Assembly (NCBI RefSeq): GCF_029581195.1
Contig: NZ_CP120737.1
Coordinates: 1,984,001-2,048,000, forward strand
Origin: Solwaraspora sp. WMMD791
GTDB taxonomy: Bacteria; Actinomycetota; Actinomycetes; Mycobacteriales; Micromonosporaceae
Direction: 5' to 3'
DNA: 64,000 bases
Part shown: piece by piece, positions 1 through 7,415 of the stretch
Layout of the letters: each line of letters starts with the position of its first letter
How positions within the stretch are numbered: position 1 is the stretch's first letter
The notes under the pieces: model-generated
What the model saw: the letters and a program-made list of their open reading frames with translations, nothing else
What the model was told of the DNA's origin: nothing
The model's database searches: none
Program-made: the position numbers and the translations under genes

Positions 1-1557
1 GTGCTGATCATGCTGCCCAACGGGCTGGACTACGTGGTCGCCGTGTACGCGTGTCTGCTGGCCGGGGTGGTCGCCGTACCGTTCTATCCGCCGAGCGTGC
101 TGACCGCCCGCACCGCCCGGGTGTTCAGTGAACGGTTGCAGGAGATCCACCACGACTGCGCCCCGGACGCCGTGGTGCTCGCCGAGGACCAGGTCGGGTT
201 CGTGGCGGACGCGCTGGCCCCGGCGTACCGCGACGGGTCCAGCCCGATGCTGATCGCGGCCGGTGAGCTGCCGACGGCGGTGGACCCGGCCGGGGTGGCG
301 GTACGCGCGGGCGGCGCGGACCTGGCGGTGCTGCAGTACACCTCCGGTTCGACCCGGACCCCCAGTGGGGTGATGCTCAGCCACGACAACCTGGTCGCCA
401 ACGTCCGGGCGCTGGCGACGAAGACGGCGGTGGCCGAGGGCGAGGCGGCGGTGTCCTGGCTGCCGCTGTTTCACGATCTGGGCCTGATCGGGATGCTGTT
501 CGGCGCGGTGCACGCCGGGATGACGCTGCACCTGACCACCCCGGCGGCGTTCGTCCGCCGGCCGATGCTCTGGCTGGAGATGATCGACCGGGCGCGGGCG
601 TGCCTGACGATGGCACCGAACTTCGCCTTCGACCTGGCGGCGCGGGCCAGTGGCCGCAGCGACCGCCGGCTCGACCTGTCCAGTCTGCGGCTGGCGATCA
701 ACGGTGCCGAGCCGGTGCGGCACAGCACCGTCGCCGCGTTCACGTCGGCGTTGCGCGACTGGGGCCTGCGTCCGTCGGCGGTGGTCCCCGGATACGGCCT
801 GGCCGAGGCGACCTTGTCGGTGACGGTGGGTGACCATCGGCGGCCGCCGCGCCAGTTGCGGGTCTGCGCCGACCGGCTGCGGCGCGACGGCGTGGCAGTG
901 CCGCCGGGCGACGACGGGCCGGTCACCGTGCTGGTCGGCTGCGGGACCGACGTCGACGACACCGAGTCGGTGATCGTCGATCCCGACCGGCTGACGCCGT
1001 GCCCGCCGGGGACGGTCGGCGAGGTCTGGGTCACCGGACCGGGGGTGGCGGGCGGCTACTGGAACCAGCCGGGGCGCTCGGCCGCGACGTTTCTGCCTGG
1101 GCCGGCGGACGACCGGCGACGGTTCGTCCGCACCGGCGATCTCGGCGTCAAGATCGACGGTACGTTGTACCTGGTCGGCCGGGTCAAGGACATGATCATC
1201 CAGCGTGGGGTGAACCACTGCCCGCAGGATGTGGAGTACGCGGCGGAGTGCGCCCATCCGGCGCTGCGCCCCGGCGGTACGGTCGTCTTCGGCACGGAAC
1301 CGGACGGCAGCGGTCCGGTGGTGGTCCTCTGCGAGCTGGAACGCTACCTCGGCGGTCCGGCGTACCCGGCGATCCTGGCGTCGGTCCGCGCGGCCCTGGC
1401 CGAGGAGTTCGGCCTGGACATCGCCACGGTCGGCCTGGTCCGCAAGGGTCAGGTCCCGAAGACGACCAGCGGCAAGGTGCGGCGGCGGGCCAGCGCGCAA
1501 CGCTGGCGGGAGGACGGCTTCACGGTGCTGGCCCGCTCGCCAGCGGCCCTCGGCTGA
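1..1557 (+). CDS. Fatty acyl-AMP ligase (FAAL), 5' end cut by window
   Basis: Adenylate-forming enzyme expected to activate a fatty acid as acyl-AMP and pass it to a carrier protein. The frame is open from base 1, and the visible start lies at the conserved 'LPNGLDYV' segment that is normally about 60-80 residues into the family, so the true start is upstream. The P-loop 'YTSGSTRTPSGV' is near residue 113. The FAAL-typical 'WLPLFHDLGLIG' follows near 153, and the C-terminal 'TTSGKVRRRA' carries the catalytic lysine. The combination of the W-L-P-x-x-H-D motif and a protein of this size favours FAAL over acyl-CoA ligase. No PKS or NRPS partner is adjacent on the right; what lies left is unseen. 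Family is clear, fatty-acid length cannot be read. Confidence 0.85.
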   Translation: MLIMLPNGLDYVVAVYACLLAGVVAVPFYPPSVLTARTARVFSERLQEIHHDCAPDAVVLAEDQVGFVADALAPAYRDGSSPMLIAAGELPTAVDPAGVAVRAGGADLAVLQYTSGSTRTPSGVMLSHDNLVANVRALATKTAVAEGEAAVSWLPLFHDLGLIGMLFGAVHAGMTLHLTTPAAFVRRPMLWLEMIDRARACLTMAPNFAFDLAARASGRSDRRLDLSSLRLAINGAEPVRHSTVAAFTSALRDWGLRPSAVVPGYGLAEATLSVTVGDHRRPPRQLRVCADRLRRDGVAVPPGDDGPVTVLVGCGTDVDDTESVIVDPDRLTPCPPGTVGEVWVTGPGVAGGYWNQPGRSAATFLPGPADDRRRFVRTGDLGVKIDGTLYLVGRVKDMIIQRGVNHCPQDVEYAAECAHPALRPGGTVVFGTEPDGSGPVVVLCELERYLGGPAYPAILASVRAALAEEFGLDIATVGLVRKGQVPKTTSGKVRRRASAQRWREDGFTVLARSPAALG

Positions 1558-1653
1558 GGCCGCCCCGGACCCCGACCCGGATGCCGGGAGGATTCGACCC
1601 GCCGTGGACGGGGAAGGTTGACCGACGGACGGTCCCGCTACCCGGAGGTCACC

Positions 1654-1809
1654 ATGCGTTCCCTGCTCATCGCCGTCGCGGTCGTCGCGGTGGTCCTACT
1701 GGTCCTCGGCGCGGTGCTGGAGGCACTGCGGTTCCTGCTGGTCCTCGGCCTGGTCGCGTTGGTGGTGGCACTGGTGCTCGGATTCGTCGGCAACCGCACC
1801 CGCACCTGA
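1654..1809 (+). CDS. Small hydrophobic membrane protein
   Basis: A 51-residue protein, almost entirely one or two hydrophobic helices (Val/Leu/Ala-rich from residue 3 to about 45) ending in a short basic tail. The ATG at 1654 has a GGAGG ribosome site at 1644-1648, which decides this start over an upstream alternative at 1618. I do not recognise a family; such peptides are common in actinomycetes and are likely inserted in the cytoplasmic membrane. It lies between the FAAL gene and lemA on the same strand. Confidence 0.55.
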   Translation: MRSLLIAVAVVAVVLLVLGAVLEALRFLLVLGLVALVVALVLGFVGNRTRT

Positions 1810-1933
1810 GTCGACCAGCGGAAATCACCGTTCGTGCAGGTGGCGTAGGCTCGCGGCAACAGCAGGGGCGGCAGCAGCGGCAGTGCGGTCGGTGCTGCCG
1901 GTACGGGCGCAGGCGCGGCGGGAGCAGGAGGAC

Positions 1934-2533
1934 ATGGAACTTGTCATCGGACTTTTCTGCCTGATTTCCATCATCGTGGTGGCTTTCGGCGGGTACGCCG
2001 TGGCGGTGTACAACGGCCTGGTCACCGCGCGGAACGCGTACCGCAACGGGTTCGCCCAGATCGACGTCCAGCTGACCCGGCGCCACGACCTCATCCCCAA
2101 CCTGGTCGAGGTCGCCAAGGGGTACATGAAACACGAACGTGAAGCGCTCGAAGCGGTGATCGCCGCCCGCAGCGGCGCGGTCCAGGCGCAGGGCGCCGCC
2201 ACCGGCAAACCGGGCGATCCCGCCGCCATGCAGCAGCTCGCCGGCGCGGAGAACATGCTGACCCAGAGCCTGGGCCGGCTGTTCGCCCTCTCCGAGGCGT
2301 ACCCGGACCTCAAGGCCAACCAGAACATGATGCAGCTGACCGAGGAGCTGACCTCCACGGAGAACCGGGTCGCCTTCGCCCGGCAGGCGTACAACGACGC
2401 CGTCATGGCGTACAACAACAAGCGGGAACGCTTCCCCGGCAGCATCGTGGCGAACATGTTCTCCTTCGGCCCGGCCGCCCTGTTCGAGGTCGACGACCCG
2501 CAGCAGCGGCAGGCTCCCCAGGTGAACTTCTGA
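1934..2533 (+). CDS. lemA: LemA family membrane protein
   Basis: A 199-residue protein with one N-terminal membrane helix (about residues 3-23) followed by a long helical domain. The family signatures 'YNGLVTARNAYRNGFAQIDVQL' (split here by the helix boundary) and 'RRHDLIPNLVEVAKGY' are clear, as is the C-terminal 'AYNDAVMAYNN' segment. The ATG at 1934 is preceded by GGAG at 1921-1924. The gene ends 4 bp before the M48 protease start, and LemA-M48 pairing is widespread in bacteria. The biochemical role of LemA is not established; the pairing suggests a membrane-stress or protein-quality function. Confidence 0.9.
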   Translation: MELVIGLFCLISIIVVAFGGYAVAVYNGLVTARNAYRNGFAQIDVQLTRRHDLIPNLVEVAKGYMKHEREALEAVIAARSGAVQAQGAATGKPGDPAAMQQLAGAENMLTQSLGRLFALSEAYPDLKANQNMMQLTEELTSTENRVAFARQAYNDAVMAYNNKRERFPGSIVANMFSFGPAALFEVDDPQQRQAPQVNF

Positions 2534-2537
2534 GGCG

Positions 2538-4499
2538 ATGAACTTCTTCGAGCGCCAACGCCGGGTCCGCCGGGTCTCCGCCCGGCTGGTCGCCCTGTTC
2601 GTGGTCGCCGTGATCGGCATCGTCGCCGTGGTCGACCTGGCCGCGGTGCTCGTCTTCGACGCCGCGTCGATGCCACCGGCCCAGCTCGCCGGCCTGCTGG
2701 CGGTGACCAGCCTGGCAACCGTCGCGGTGATCGGCCTCGCCGCGCTGGTGCGTACCGTCACGCTGCGCGGCGGCGGCGGGCGGGTCGCCCGGGAACTCGG
2801 CGGCGTGCCGGTGCCACCGGACACCACCGATCCGCAGCTGCGCCGCCTGCGCAACGTGGTGGAGGAGATCGCCATCGCGTCGAGCGTGCCGGTGCCGGAG
2901 ATCTACCTGCTGCCGCGCGAGGAGGGGATCAACGCGTTCGCCGCCGGCTGGTCGACCTCCGACGCGGCCATCGCGGTCACCCGGGGCACCCTGGAACGGC
3001 TCAACCGCGACGAACTGCAGGGCGTCATCGCGCACGAGTTCAGCCACGTGGTCAACGGCGACATGCGGCTGAACATCCGGTTGATGGGGCTGCTGTTCGG
3101 CATCCTGTTCCTGGCGGTGATCGGGCGCGGGCTGCTGCGCACCGGATTCGTCAGCGGCGGGCGTTCCCGCAACGACAACAAGGGCGGCAACCCGCTGCCG
3201 CTGCTCGGGCTGGCCATGGTCGCCGCCGGGTACGTCGGTGTGCTGGTCGGCCGGCTGATCAAGGCGTCGGTGTCGCGGCAACGCGAGTACCTGGCGGACG
3301 CCTCGGCGGTGCAGTTCACCCGGCAGACCGCCGGGCTGGCCGGCGCGCTGAAGAAGATCGGTGGGCTGCCGTCCGGTTCCGCGCTGGCCAACCCGAAGTC
3401 CGAAGAGGTCGGGCACATGCTCTTCGGCTCCGGATCCCGGATGTCGGCGCTGTTCGCCACCCACCCGCCGATCGCCGACCGGATCCGGGCGTTGGAGCCG
3501 AGCTTCGACCCGGCCGAGCTGTCGGCGTTGGCGCGACGCTGGGCCGCCGCGCCACCCTCCGGGCTGGCCGAGGACCGCGCGCTCGGGTTGACCGGCGGCA
3601 CTCCTGGCGGTGCACCCGGCGGCACTCCTGGCGGTGCACCCGGCGGTGCCACCTTGCCCGCCGACGACGCCCGGGTGCCGATGGACCCGGCCCAGGTCGT
3701 CGACCGGATCGGCGCGCCGCCGGCGAGCGCCTACCAGCACGCCGCCGACCTGCTCGCCCGGATACCTCAGGAGCTGGCCGGGCAGGCCCGCCGCCCGGAC
3801 ACGGTGGGGCCGTTGATCCTCGGCCTGCTGATGTCGGCCGACCCGCAGGTCCGCACCGGCCAGCACGCCGCCATCGCGGCGCGGTACGGCGCCACGCTCG
3901 CCGACGCCGCCTGGCAGACCGGTGCGCGCACCGCCGGTCTGCACCCGATGCTGCGGCTGCCGCTGGCGGAGATCGCCTTCCCCGCGCTGGCGCAGAAGTC
4001 ACCGGCCGACCGCGACGCCCTCGCCGACGCGATGGCCACCCTGATCCGGGCCGACGGACGGATCAGCGTCTTCGAATACTGCCTGTCCCGGCTCGTCGGC
4101 GACGAGCTGCGCGAATCGCTGCGGCCATCGTCACGGCCGGGCCGCGGCCGCCGTACGCTGCGCGCCAGCCAACCGGCCGTGCAGACACTGCTCAGCGTGC
4201 TCGCCCAGGCCGGGCACCCGGATCCGGCCGCCGCGCAGCAGGCCTTCGCCGCCGGTGCGGCGCACGCCCTGCCCCAGGCGTCCGCCCGGTTCACCCCGCC
4301 GGCGGGCGGCGTACTGGAGCTGGAATCGGTCTGGCCGGTCCTCGACGAACTGCGCCCGGCGGAGAAGTCCCGGCTGGTGGCGGCGGCGGTCGCGGTGATC
4401 GGCCACGACGGGGTGATGACCGTGCCGGAGGTCGAGTTGCTACGGACCATCTGCCTGATCCTGCACAGCCCGCTGCCACCACTGCCGGTGCCAGCCTGA
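2538..4499 (+). CDS. M48 family membrane metalloprotease with TerB-like C-terminus
   Basis: A 653-residue HtpX/Ste24-type protease. Two N-terminal membrane helices (about 17-40 and 48-71) precede the zinc site H166-E-F-S-H170. Two more hydrophobic segments follow (about 180-200 and 220-240), then the third ligand in 'REYLADASAVQFTR'. HtpX itself is about 290 residues. The extra half here begins with a Gly/Pro repeat linker and ends in helical repeats containing 'LIRADGRISVFEY' and 'VIGHDGVMTVPEVELL', which look like TerB-type acidic helical motifs. It is expected to degrade damaged membrane proteins at the inner face of the membrane. It is translated just after lemA. Confidence 0.88.
   Translation: MNFFERQRRVRRVSARLVALFVVAVIGIVAVVDLAAVLVFDAASMPPAQLAGLLAVTSLATVAVIGLAALVRTVTLRGGGGRVARELGGVPVPPDTTDPQLRRLRNVVEEIAIASSVPVPEIYLLPREEGINAFAAGWSTSDAAIAVTRGTLERLNRDELQGVIAHEFSHVVNGDMRLNIRLMGLLFGILFLAVIGRGLLRTGFVSGGRSRNDNKGGNPLPLLGLAMVAAGYVGVLVGRLIKASVSRQREYLADASAVQFTRQTAGLAGALKKIGGLPSGSALANPKSEEVGHMLFGSGSRMSALFATHPPIADRIRALEPSFDPAELSALARRWAAAPPSGLAEDRALGLTGGTPGGAPGGTPGGAPGGATLPADDARVPMDPAQVVDRIGAPPASAYQHAADLLARIPQELAGQARRPDTVGPLILGLLMSADPQVRTGQHAAIAARYGATLADAAWQTGARTAGLHPMLRLPLAEIAFPALAQKSPADRDALADAMATLIRADGRISVFEYCLSRLVGDELRESLRPSSRPGRGRRTLRASQPAVQTLLSVLAQAGHPDPAAAQQAFAAGAAHALPQASARFTPPAGGVLELESVWPVLDELRPAEKSRLVAAAVAVIGHDGVMTVPEVELLRTICLILHSPLPPLPVPA
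3594..3650 (+). repeat. 24-bp in-frame tandem repeat (Gly-Gly-Thr/Ala-Pro linker)
   Basis: Two exact 24-bp units (3594-3617 and 3618-3641) and a partial third lie inside the M48 gene. They encode alternating GGTPGGAP, a flexible linker between the protease domain and the TerB-like tail. Confidence 0.8.
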
Positions 4500-4872
4500 T
4501 CGCTCACAGCCTGTCCCTGGCGGGTGCTGTCCGGCCCCGGCGTGTTCCGGCTTGAGCCCTGCCGTCCGTGTGGGGAGCCGGACAGCGGTTGAGTCGTGGC
4601 ACGAGCGCGACTCCTGATGCTCCTGCGCGTGACCAGCCTCGAAATTCATCGCTGGAGCCGCGCTCGTGACGACGGTCTCCCCGACCGGCCCCGTGCAGCC
4701 GTGATCCACACCGTCTCTTCGATCCGACACGCCGGGGTGTGGTCGGCTGGAGCGCTGTGGATCACGGTGCACGCCGTTGCTGTCGGGACGCGCACGGATG
4801 GACTCCCAGTAGTCCGGATCAAGTTCCGCGACGTCGTCTGGTGACTCGCTTACCGACGCTGGAGTTGGGCGG
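4500..4872. other. Non-coding structured intergenic region
   Basis: No convincing gene is seen here: codon use is unlike the neighbours in all frames. The stretch carries nested inverted repeats, described separately at 4699-4767, and lies between the stop of the M48 protease gene and the stop of the opposing DUF397 gene. Confidence 0.5.
4699..4767. repeat. Nested inverted repeat, 12-bp perfect outer arms
   Basis: The outer arms CCGTGATCCACA (4699-4710) and TGTGGATCACGG (4756-4767) are perfectly complementary. Between them an imperfect inner hairpin (CCGACACGCC / GGTGTGGTCGG, about 4733-4748) can form. It could end transcription between the convergent M48 and DUF397 genes, but it has no T-tract and is some 100-200 bp from either stop. 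Confidence 0.6.
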
Positions 4873-5064
4873 CTACCTCGCAACTCCGGCGAAGTCGAGG
4901 AAGACATCCCATCTGCAAGAAGCGAAGAACAACGTCGCCCCTTCCCGATCCTTGCTGTCTCGGACGGCGACGATTCCCGGGAGGTTGGTGGCAACCTCCA
5001 CACAGTCGACTCGGGAGCTACTTCGGCTACTCTTTCGCCACGCCGCACCGGTCAGATAAGACAC
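4873..5064 (-). CDS. DUF397 domain protein
   Basis: A 63-residue protein with the full DUF397 pattern: 'AAWRKSSRS', then 'DCVEVA', 'AVRDSKD' and a terminal 'W-x-x-F' segment. The GTG start at 5064 has GGAG 8 nt upstream. In actinomycetes DUF397 proteins usually sit next to an XRE-type helix-turn-helix regulator and act as small partners in developmental or antibiotic regulation. No such regulator is present here, so this copy is an orphan. Its partner may be elsewhere. Confidence 0.85.
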   Translation of the reverse strand: MSYLTGAAWRKSSRSSSRVDCVEVATNLPGIVAVRDSKDREGATLFFASCRWDVFLDFAGVAR

Positions 5065-5099
5065 TGTTACTCCGAGATAGATTTCCGCCTATCCCACAC

Positions 5100-5810
5100 C
5101 TACCAGGGTAGTACCGTGCGGTCGTAGAAGAGTTGGCCGGTGGGTCCGTCGTCGGGAAGTGCGGCCAGCCAGGTGAAGGTGTCGGCTGCTTCGTCGGGGG
5201 TGTGGTTGGCCTTGCCGTAGGCGAGGCGGGTGTCGACCTTCCCCGGCGATGCGGCGTTGACGAGGATGTTGTGCTCGTGTAGCTCAGCCGCGAGGATCTG
5301 GGTGAGCGCGTTGACGCCCGCCTTGGAGACTCGGTAGGAGACGCTGCCGGCGCCCATCTCGGCGGACGTGCCCATGTGGCTGGTGACGTTGACGATCCGG
5401 CCGTACCTGTTCCGCTTCATCTCGGGGATGGCGGCGGTGCAGCAGCGCCAGGTGCCCACCAGGTTGGCGTCGAGGGTCGCGGTGACCTTTTCCATGTCGG
5501 CTGCGCTGGCTGCCTGGCCTCGGTCGATGGCGATGGCGGCGTTGTTGACCAGGACGTCGAGTCCGCCGTACTGGTAGCCGACGTCGGCCATGGCGCGGGC
5601 GACGCTGGCCGGGTCGGTGATGTCGAGCTGGTGGCCCGAGACCGGCAGGCCGAGCCCGGTCAGCTCGGCGGCGGTCCGCTCTGCGGCTTCCTCGCTTCTT
5701 GCGGTGACCACGACGTGGAGGCCGGCCTGGGCGAGTTGTTGGGCGATTGCTTTGCCGAGCCCTCGGTTGGCCCCGGTGACCACTGCTACCCGCTGGACGT
5801 CCGATGTCAT
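5100..5810 (-). CDS. Short-chain dehydrogenase/reductase
   Basis: An NAD(P)-dependent SDR of about 236 residues. It has the cofactor motif TGANRGLG near the N-terminus, NNAA near residue 80, a catalytic Ser in 'NVTSHMG' and the Y-x-x-x-K pair in 'SYRVSKAG'. The start is taken at the ATG at 5808-5810; an upstream in-frame codon would add 14 unlike residues. It resembles carbonyl reductase-like SDRs, substrate unknown. It is separated from the DUF397 gene by about 35 bp and could be co-transcribed with it. Confidence 0.85.
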   Translation of the reverse strand: MTSDVQRVAVVTGANRGLGKAIAQQLAQAGLHVVVTARSEEAAERTAAELTGLGLPVSGHQLDITDPASVARAMADVGYQYGGLDVLVNNAAIAIDRGQAASAADMEKVTATLDANLVGTWRCCTAAIPEMKRNRYGRIVNVTSHMGTSAEMGAGSVSYRVSKAGVNALTQILAAELHEHNILVNAASPGKVDTRLAYGKANHTPDEAADTFTWLAALPDDGPTGQLFYDRTVLPW

Positions 5811-5814
5811 GGTG

Positions 5815-5982
5815 CTATGCGACCAGAGTCCGTACGCGTTCGTCCAACTCACGGGTGGCGGGGGTGTCGTACCTGGCGAGGCGGTTGTGGATGCTCATCA
5901 GCCGGTGGTGGTTTAGTAGCGAGCGGGTCTTCACGACCTCGGGTGCTGCGCGGTGTACGTAGGTGGCGTGGCTGATCGGCGA
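5815..5982 (-). pseudogene. Possible C-terminal gene remnant
   Basis: An open frame of 55 codons on the minus strand ends 5 bp before the SDR start and reads protein-like at its end ('HHRLMSIHNRLARYDTPATRELDERVRTLVA', shown only in part here: key part 'RELDERVRTLV'). It overlaps the 5' edge of the GNAT pseudogene. I cannot name a family. It may be the tail of a lost gene upstream of the SDR, or chance. Confidence 0.2.
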
Positions 5983-6501
5983 TCACGCGATCCGCTATCT
6001 GACGATGCACCGGTTCTTCACCGCCGAGTTGGAGTTCGGTGTGCGGCACGGGGTCGTCGATGTGGTCGGGCACTGTGACGGGGTGGCGGTCTGGTATCCG
6101 CACCCGGCGGACCGGCTGCTGGGTGCGGAGCATCAACGGCGGCGGTTGCGGTCCTGTGGTGACCGGCATGGCCCGTACGCGCACTACACCTTCACCGCCG
6201 GCCGACTGGAGCCGACCGGCCGACACCACCACCTGGCGTTCCTGGCGGCGGCGCCCTGGCTGAGACGCCAAGGCATCGGGTCGACGCTGCTCGCGGCGCA
6301 TCATGCCGGCTGGACCGGATCGGGATGCCGGCGGTGGTGGAGGCGAGCAGCCAGTGGCAACGGGCGTTCTACGAACGCCACAGCTACCGCGTCGTCCGCG
6401 TCGCGCACCTGCCGGCGGGTGGCCCGCCGTTGTGGGCGATGCGCCGCTCCGGCGACCCGGTCGACCAACCACCGATGGCCGCCGCCTCGCGCGTCAGCTG
6501 A
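5963..6501 (+). pseudogene. GNAT N-acetyltransferase, truncated and frameshifted
   Basis: The first part reads as a GNAT acyltransferase through the acetyl-CoA site 'LRRQGIGSTLL' (about 6260-6295). At about 6307 the family pattern leaves this frame. It resumes one frame over as 'LDRIGMPAVVEASS' and 'FYERHSYRVVR', ending at the TGA at 6499-6501. Restoring one C in the GCCGG run at 6305-6310 would give 'HARLDRIGMP', which is the expected family sequence. The first ~30 residues of the fold are also missing, with a TAG directly upstream of 5963. So both a 5' truncation and a -1 frameshift are visible; the frameshift alone could be a sequencing error. Confidence 0.75.
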
Positions 6502-6525
6502 ACCGGGCGACCGGAAGAGCCGCAG

Positions 6526-6582
6526 CGATGTGAGGCTGAGATACCTCACGTGAGCGTCGTAGGGTATCTCAGCATCACATCG
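6526..6582. repeat. 20-bp inverted repeat around a TCACGTGA palindrome
   Basis: The left arm CGATGTGAGGCTGAGATACC (6526-6545) and the right arm GGTATCTCAGCATCACATCG (6563-6582) are complementary except for one position. The 17-nt spacer begins with a perfect 8-bp palindrome TCACGTGA (6546-6553). It lies between the GNAT pseudogene and the CYTH gene. It could be an operator for a dimeric repressor, a stable mRNA hairpin or the scar of a small mobile element. Confidence 0.8.
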
Positions 6583-6702
6583 ATGATGGACGACACGGAA
6601 CCATCGACACCGCAGCGGTCGCCGCTGGCGTGCCGCGTTGTCGATCCGATGACGCTTGTGCGACGCTGCGCAGTCAATGTGACGACGGCGGGTGGAGGCG
6701 TG

Positions 6703-7245
6703 GTGCGGGAGGTCGAGGTCAAGTACCGCGTCCAGGACCGGGAGGCGCTGCTTGTCGCGCTCACGGCGCGCGGCATCGAGCCGGGTCCGCCGGTCGTGCA
6801 GGACGACCAGGCGTACGCGCCCCAGGGCTGGTCGTACGGCGACAGCAGAATCGGTGTCCCCTTCGTACGGTTGCGGACCGTCGACGGCCGGCACACGTTC
6901 ACCCTGAAACGCCCCGCCGACAATGCGCTCTCCTGCGACGAGTACGAGACGGCGGTGGCCGACCGCGAGCAGATGCACACCGCCATCCTGGCGATGGGCT
7001 TCCGCGCCACCGTACGGGTCGCCAAGGTCCGCCGTACCGCCAGGTTGCCCGGTGGTGAGCTGTGCGTCGACGACGTCGCGGGCCTCGGCACCTTCCTTGA
7101 GCTGGAACGCATCGTCGGTGACGGCGTGCCGGGTGAGGCGGTGCAGGCCGAGCTGGCGGCGTTCGTCGCGTCGCTCGGGATCGGAGTGTCGCGCACCGAA
7201 GAGTCCTACGACTCCCTCGTCCGCGCCGCCCTCGCCTCAGCCTGA
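6703..7245 (+). CDS. CYTH domain protein (class IV adenylate cyclase/thiamine triphosphatase-like)
   Basis: A ~180-residue CYTH-fold protein. The start is set by GGAGG at 6694-6698 and by the family's opening 'REVEVKYRV' (the E-x-E-x-K signature). Further phosphate- and metal-contact motifs are 'FVRLRTVDGRHTFTLKRP', 'DEYET', 'KVRRTARL' and 'TFLELERIV'. Members hydrolyse inorganic or thiamine triphosphates or, in the CyaB branch, make cAMP; the 'CyaB' arrangement fits but activity cannot be decided from sequence. Longer starts exist (ATG 6649, GTG 6550) but lack ribosome sites. Confidence 0.85.
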   Translation: MREVEVKYRVQDREALLVALTARGIEPGPPVVQDDQAYAPQGWSYGDSRIGVPFVRLRTVDGRHTFTLKRPADNALSCDEYETAVADREQMHTAILAMGFRATVRVAKVRRTARLPGGELCVDDVAGLGTFLELERIVGDGVPGEAVQAELAAFVASLGIGVSRTEESYDSLVRAALASA

Positions 7246-7361
7246 CCGCTAGCCGGTCGACCCGGCCGCCCGAGAAGGCTGGCCAGGGCGCCACCCGGCC
7301 GGGCGACCGCGACAATCACCGCAAGCGCGAGGACGGGCCCCGCCACGGCGTACAGGGGCAC
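7206..7361 (-). CDS. Possible small membrane protein (51 aa)
   Basis: A GTG at 7361 follows an AAAGGA ribosome site and opens a 51-residue frame with one hydrophobic helix ('LYAVAGPVLALAVIVAVA') and an Arg/Ala-rich tail. It lies 54 bp downstream of the aminomutase gene in the same direction and overlaps the last ~40 bp of the CYTH gene in antisense. There is no recognised family; it may be the membrane-segment remnant of a larger gene. Confidence 0.3.
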   Translation of the reverse strand: MPLYAVAGPVLALAVIVAVARPGGALASLLGRPGRPASGQAEARAARTRES

Positions 7362-7415
7362 CGCGGCCGTCCTTTCCGGTCGGTGTTGCGTGGTGCGCGG
7401 ACGACGCGAGGTCGC

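Noticed and set aside
1-1557. Fatty acyl-AMP ligase as the loading enzyme of the beta-amino acid cluster
   Set aside because: About 6 kb of unrelated housekeeping-type and decayed genes lie between, and the cluster has no starter C domain or acyl carrier protein that would need a fatty acyl group. The link cannot be excluded since the left side is unseen.
1667-3944. Long minus-strand frames opposite lemA and the M48 gene
   Set aside because: Composition is that of antisense shadows in G+C-rich DNA and no family motif is present, while the plus strand carries clear LemA and HExxH motifs.
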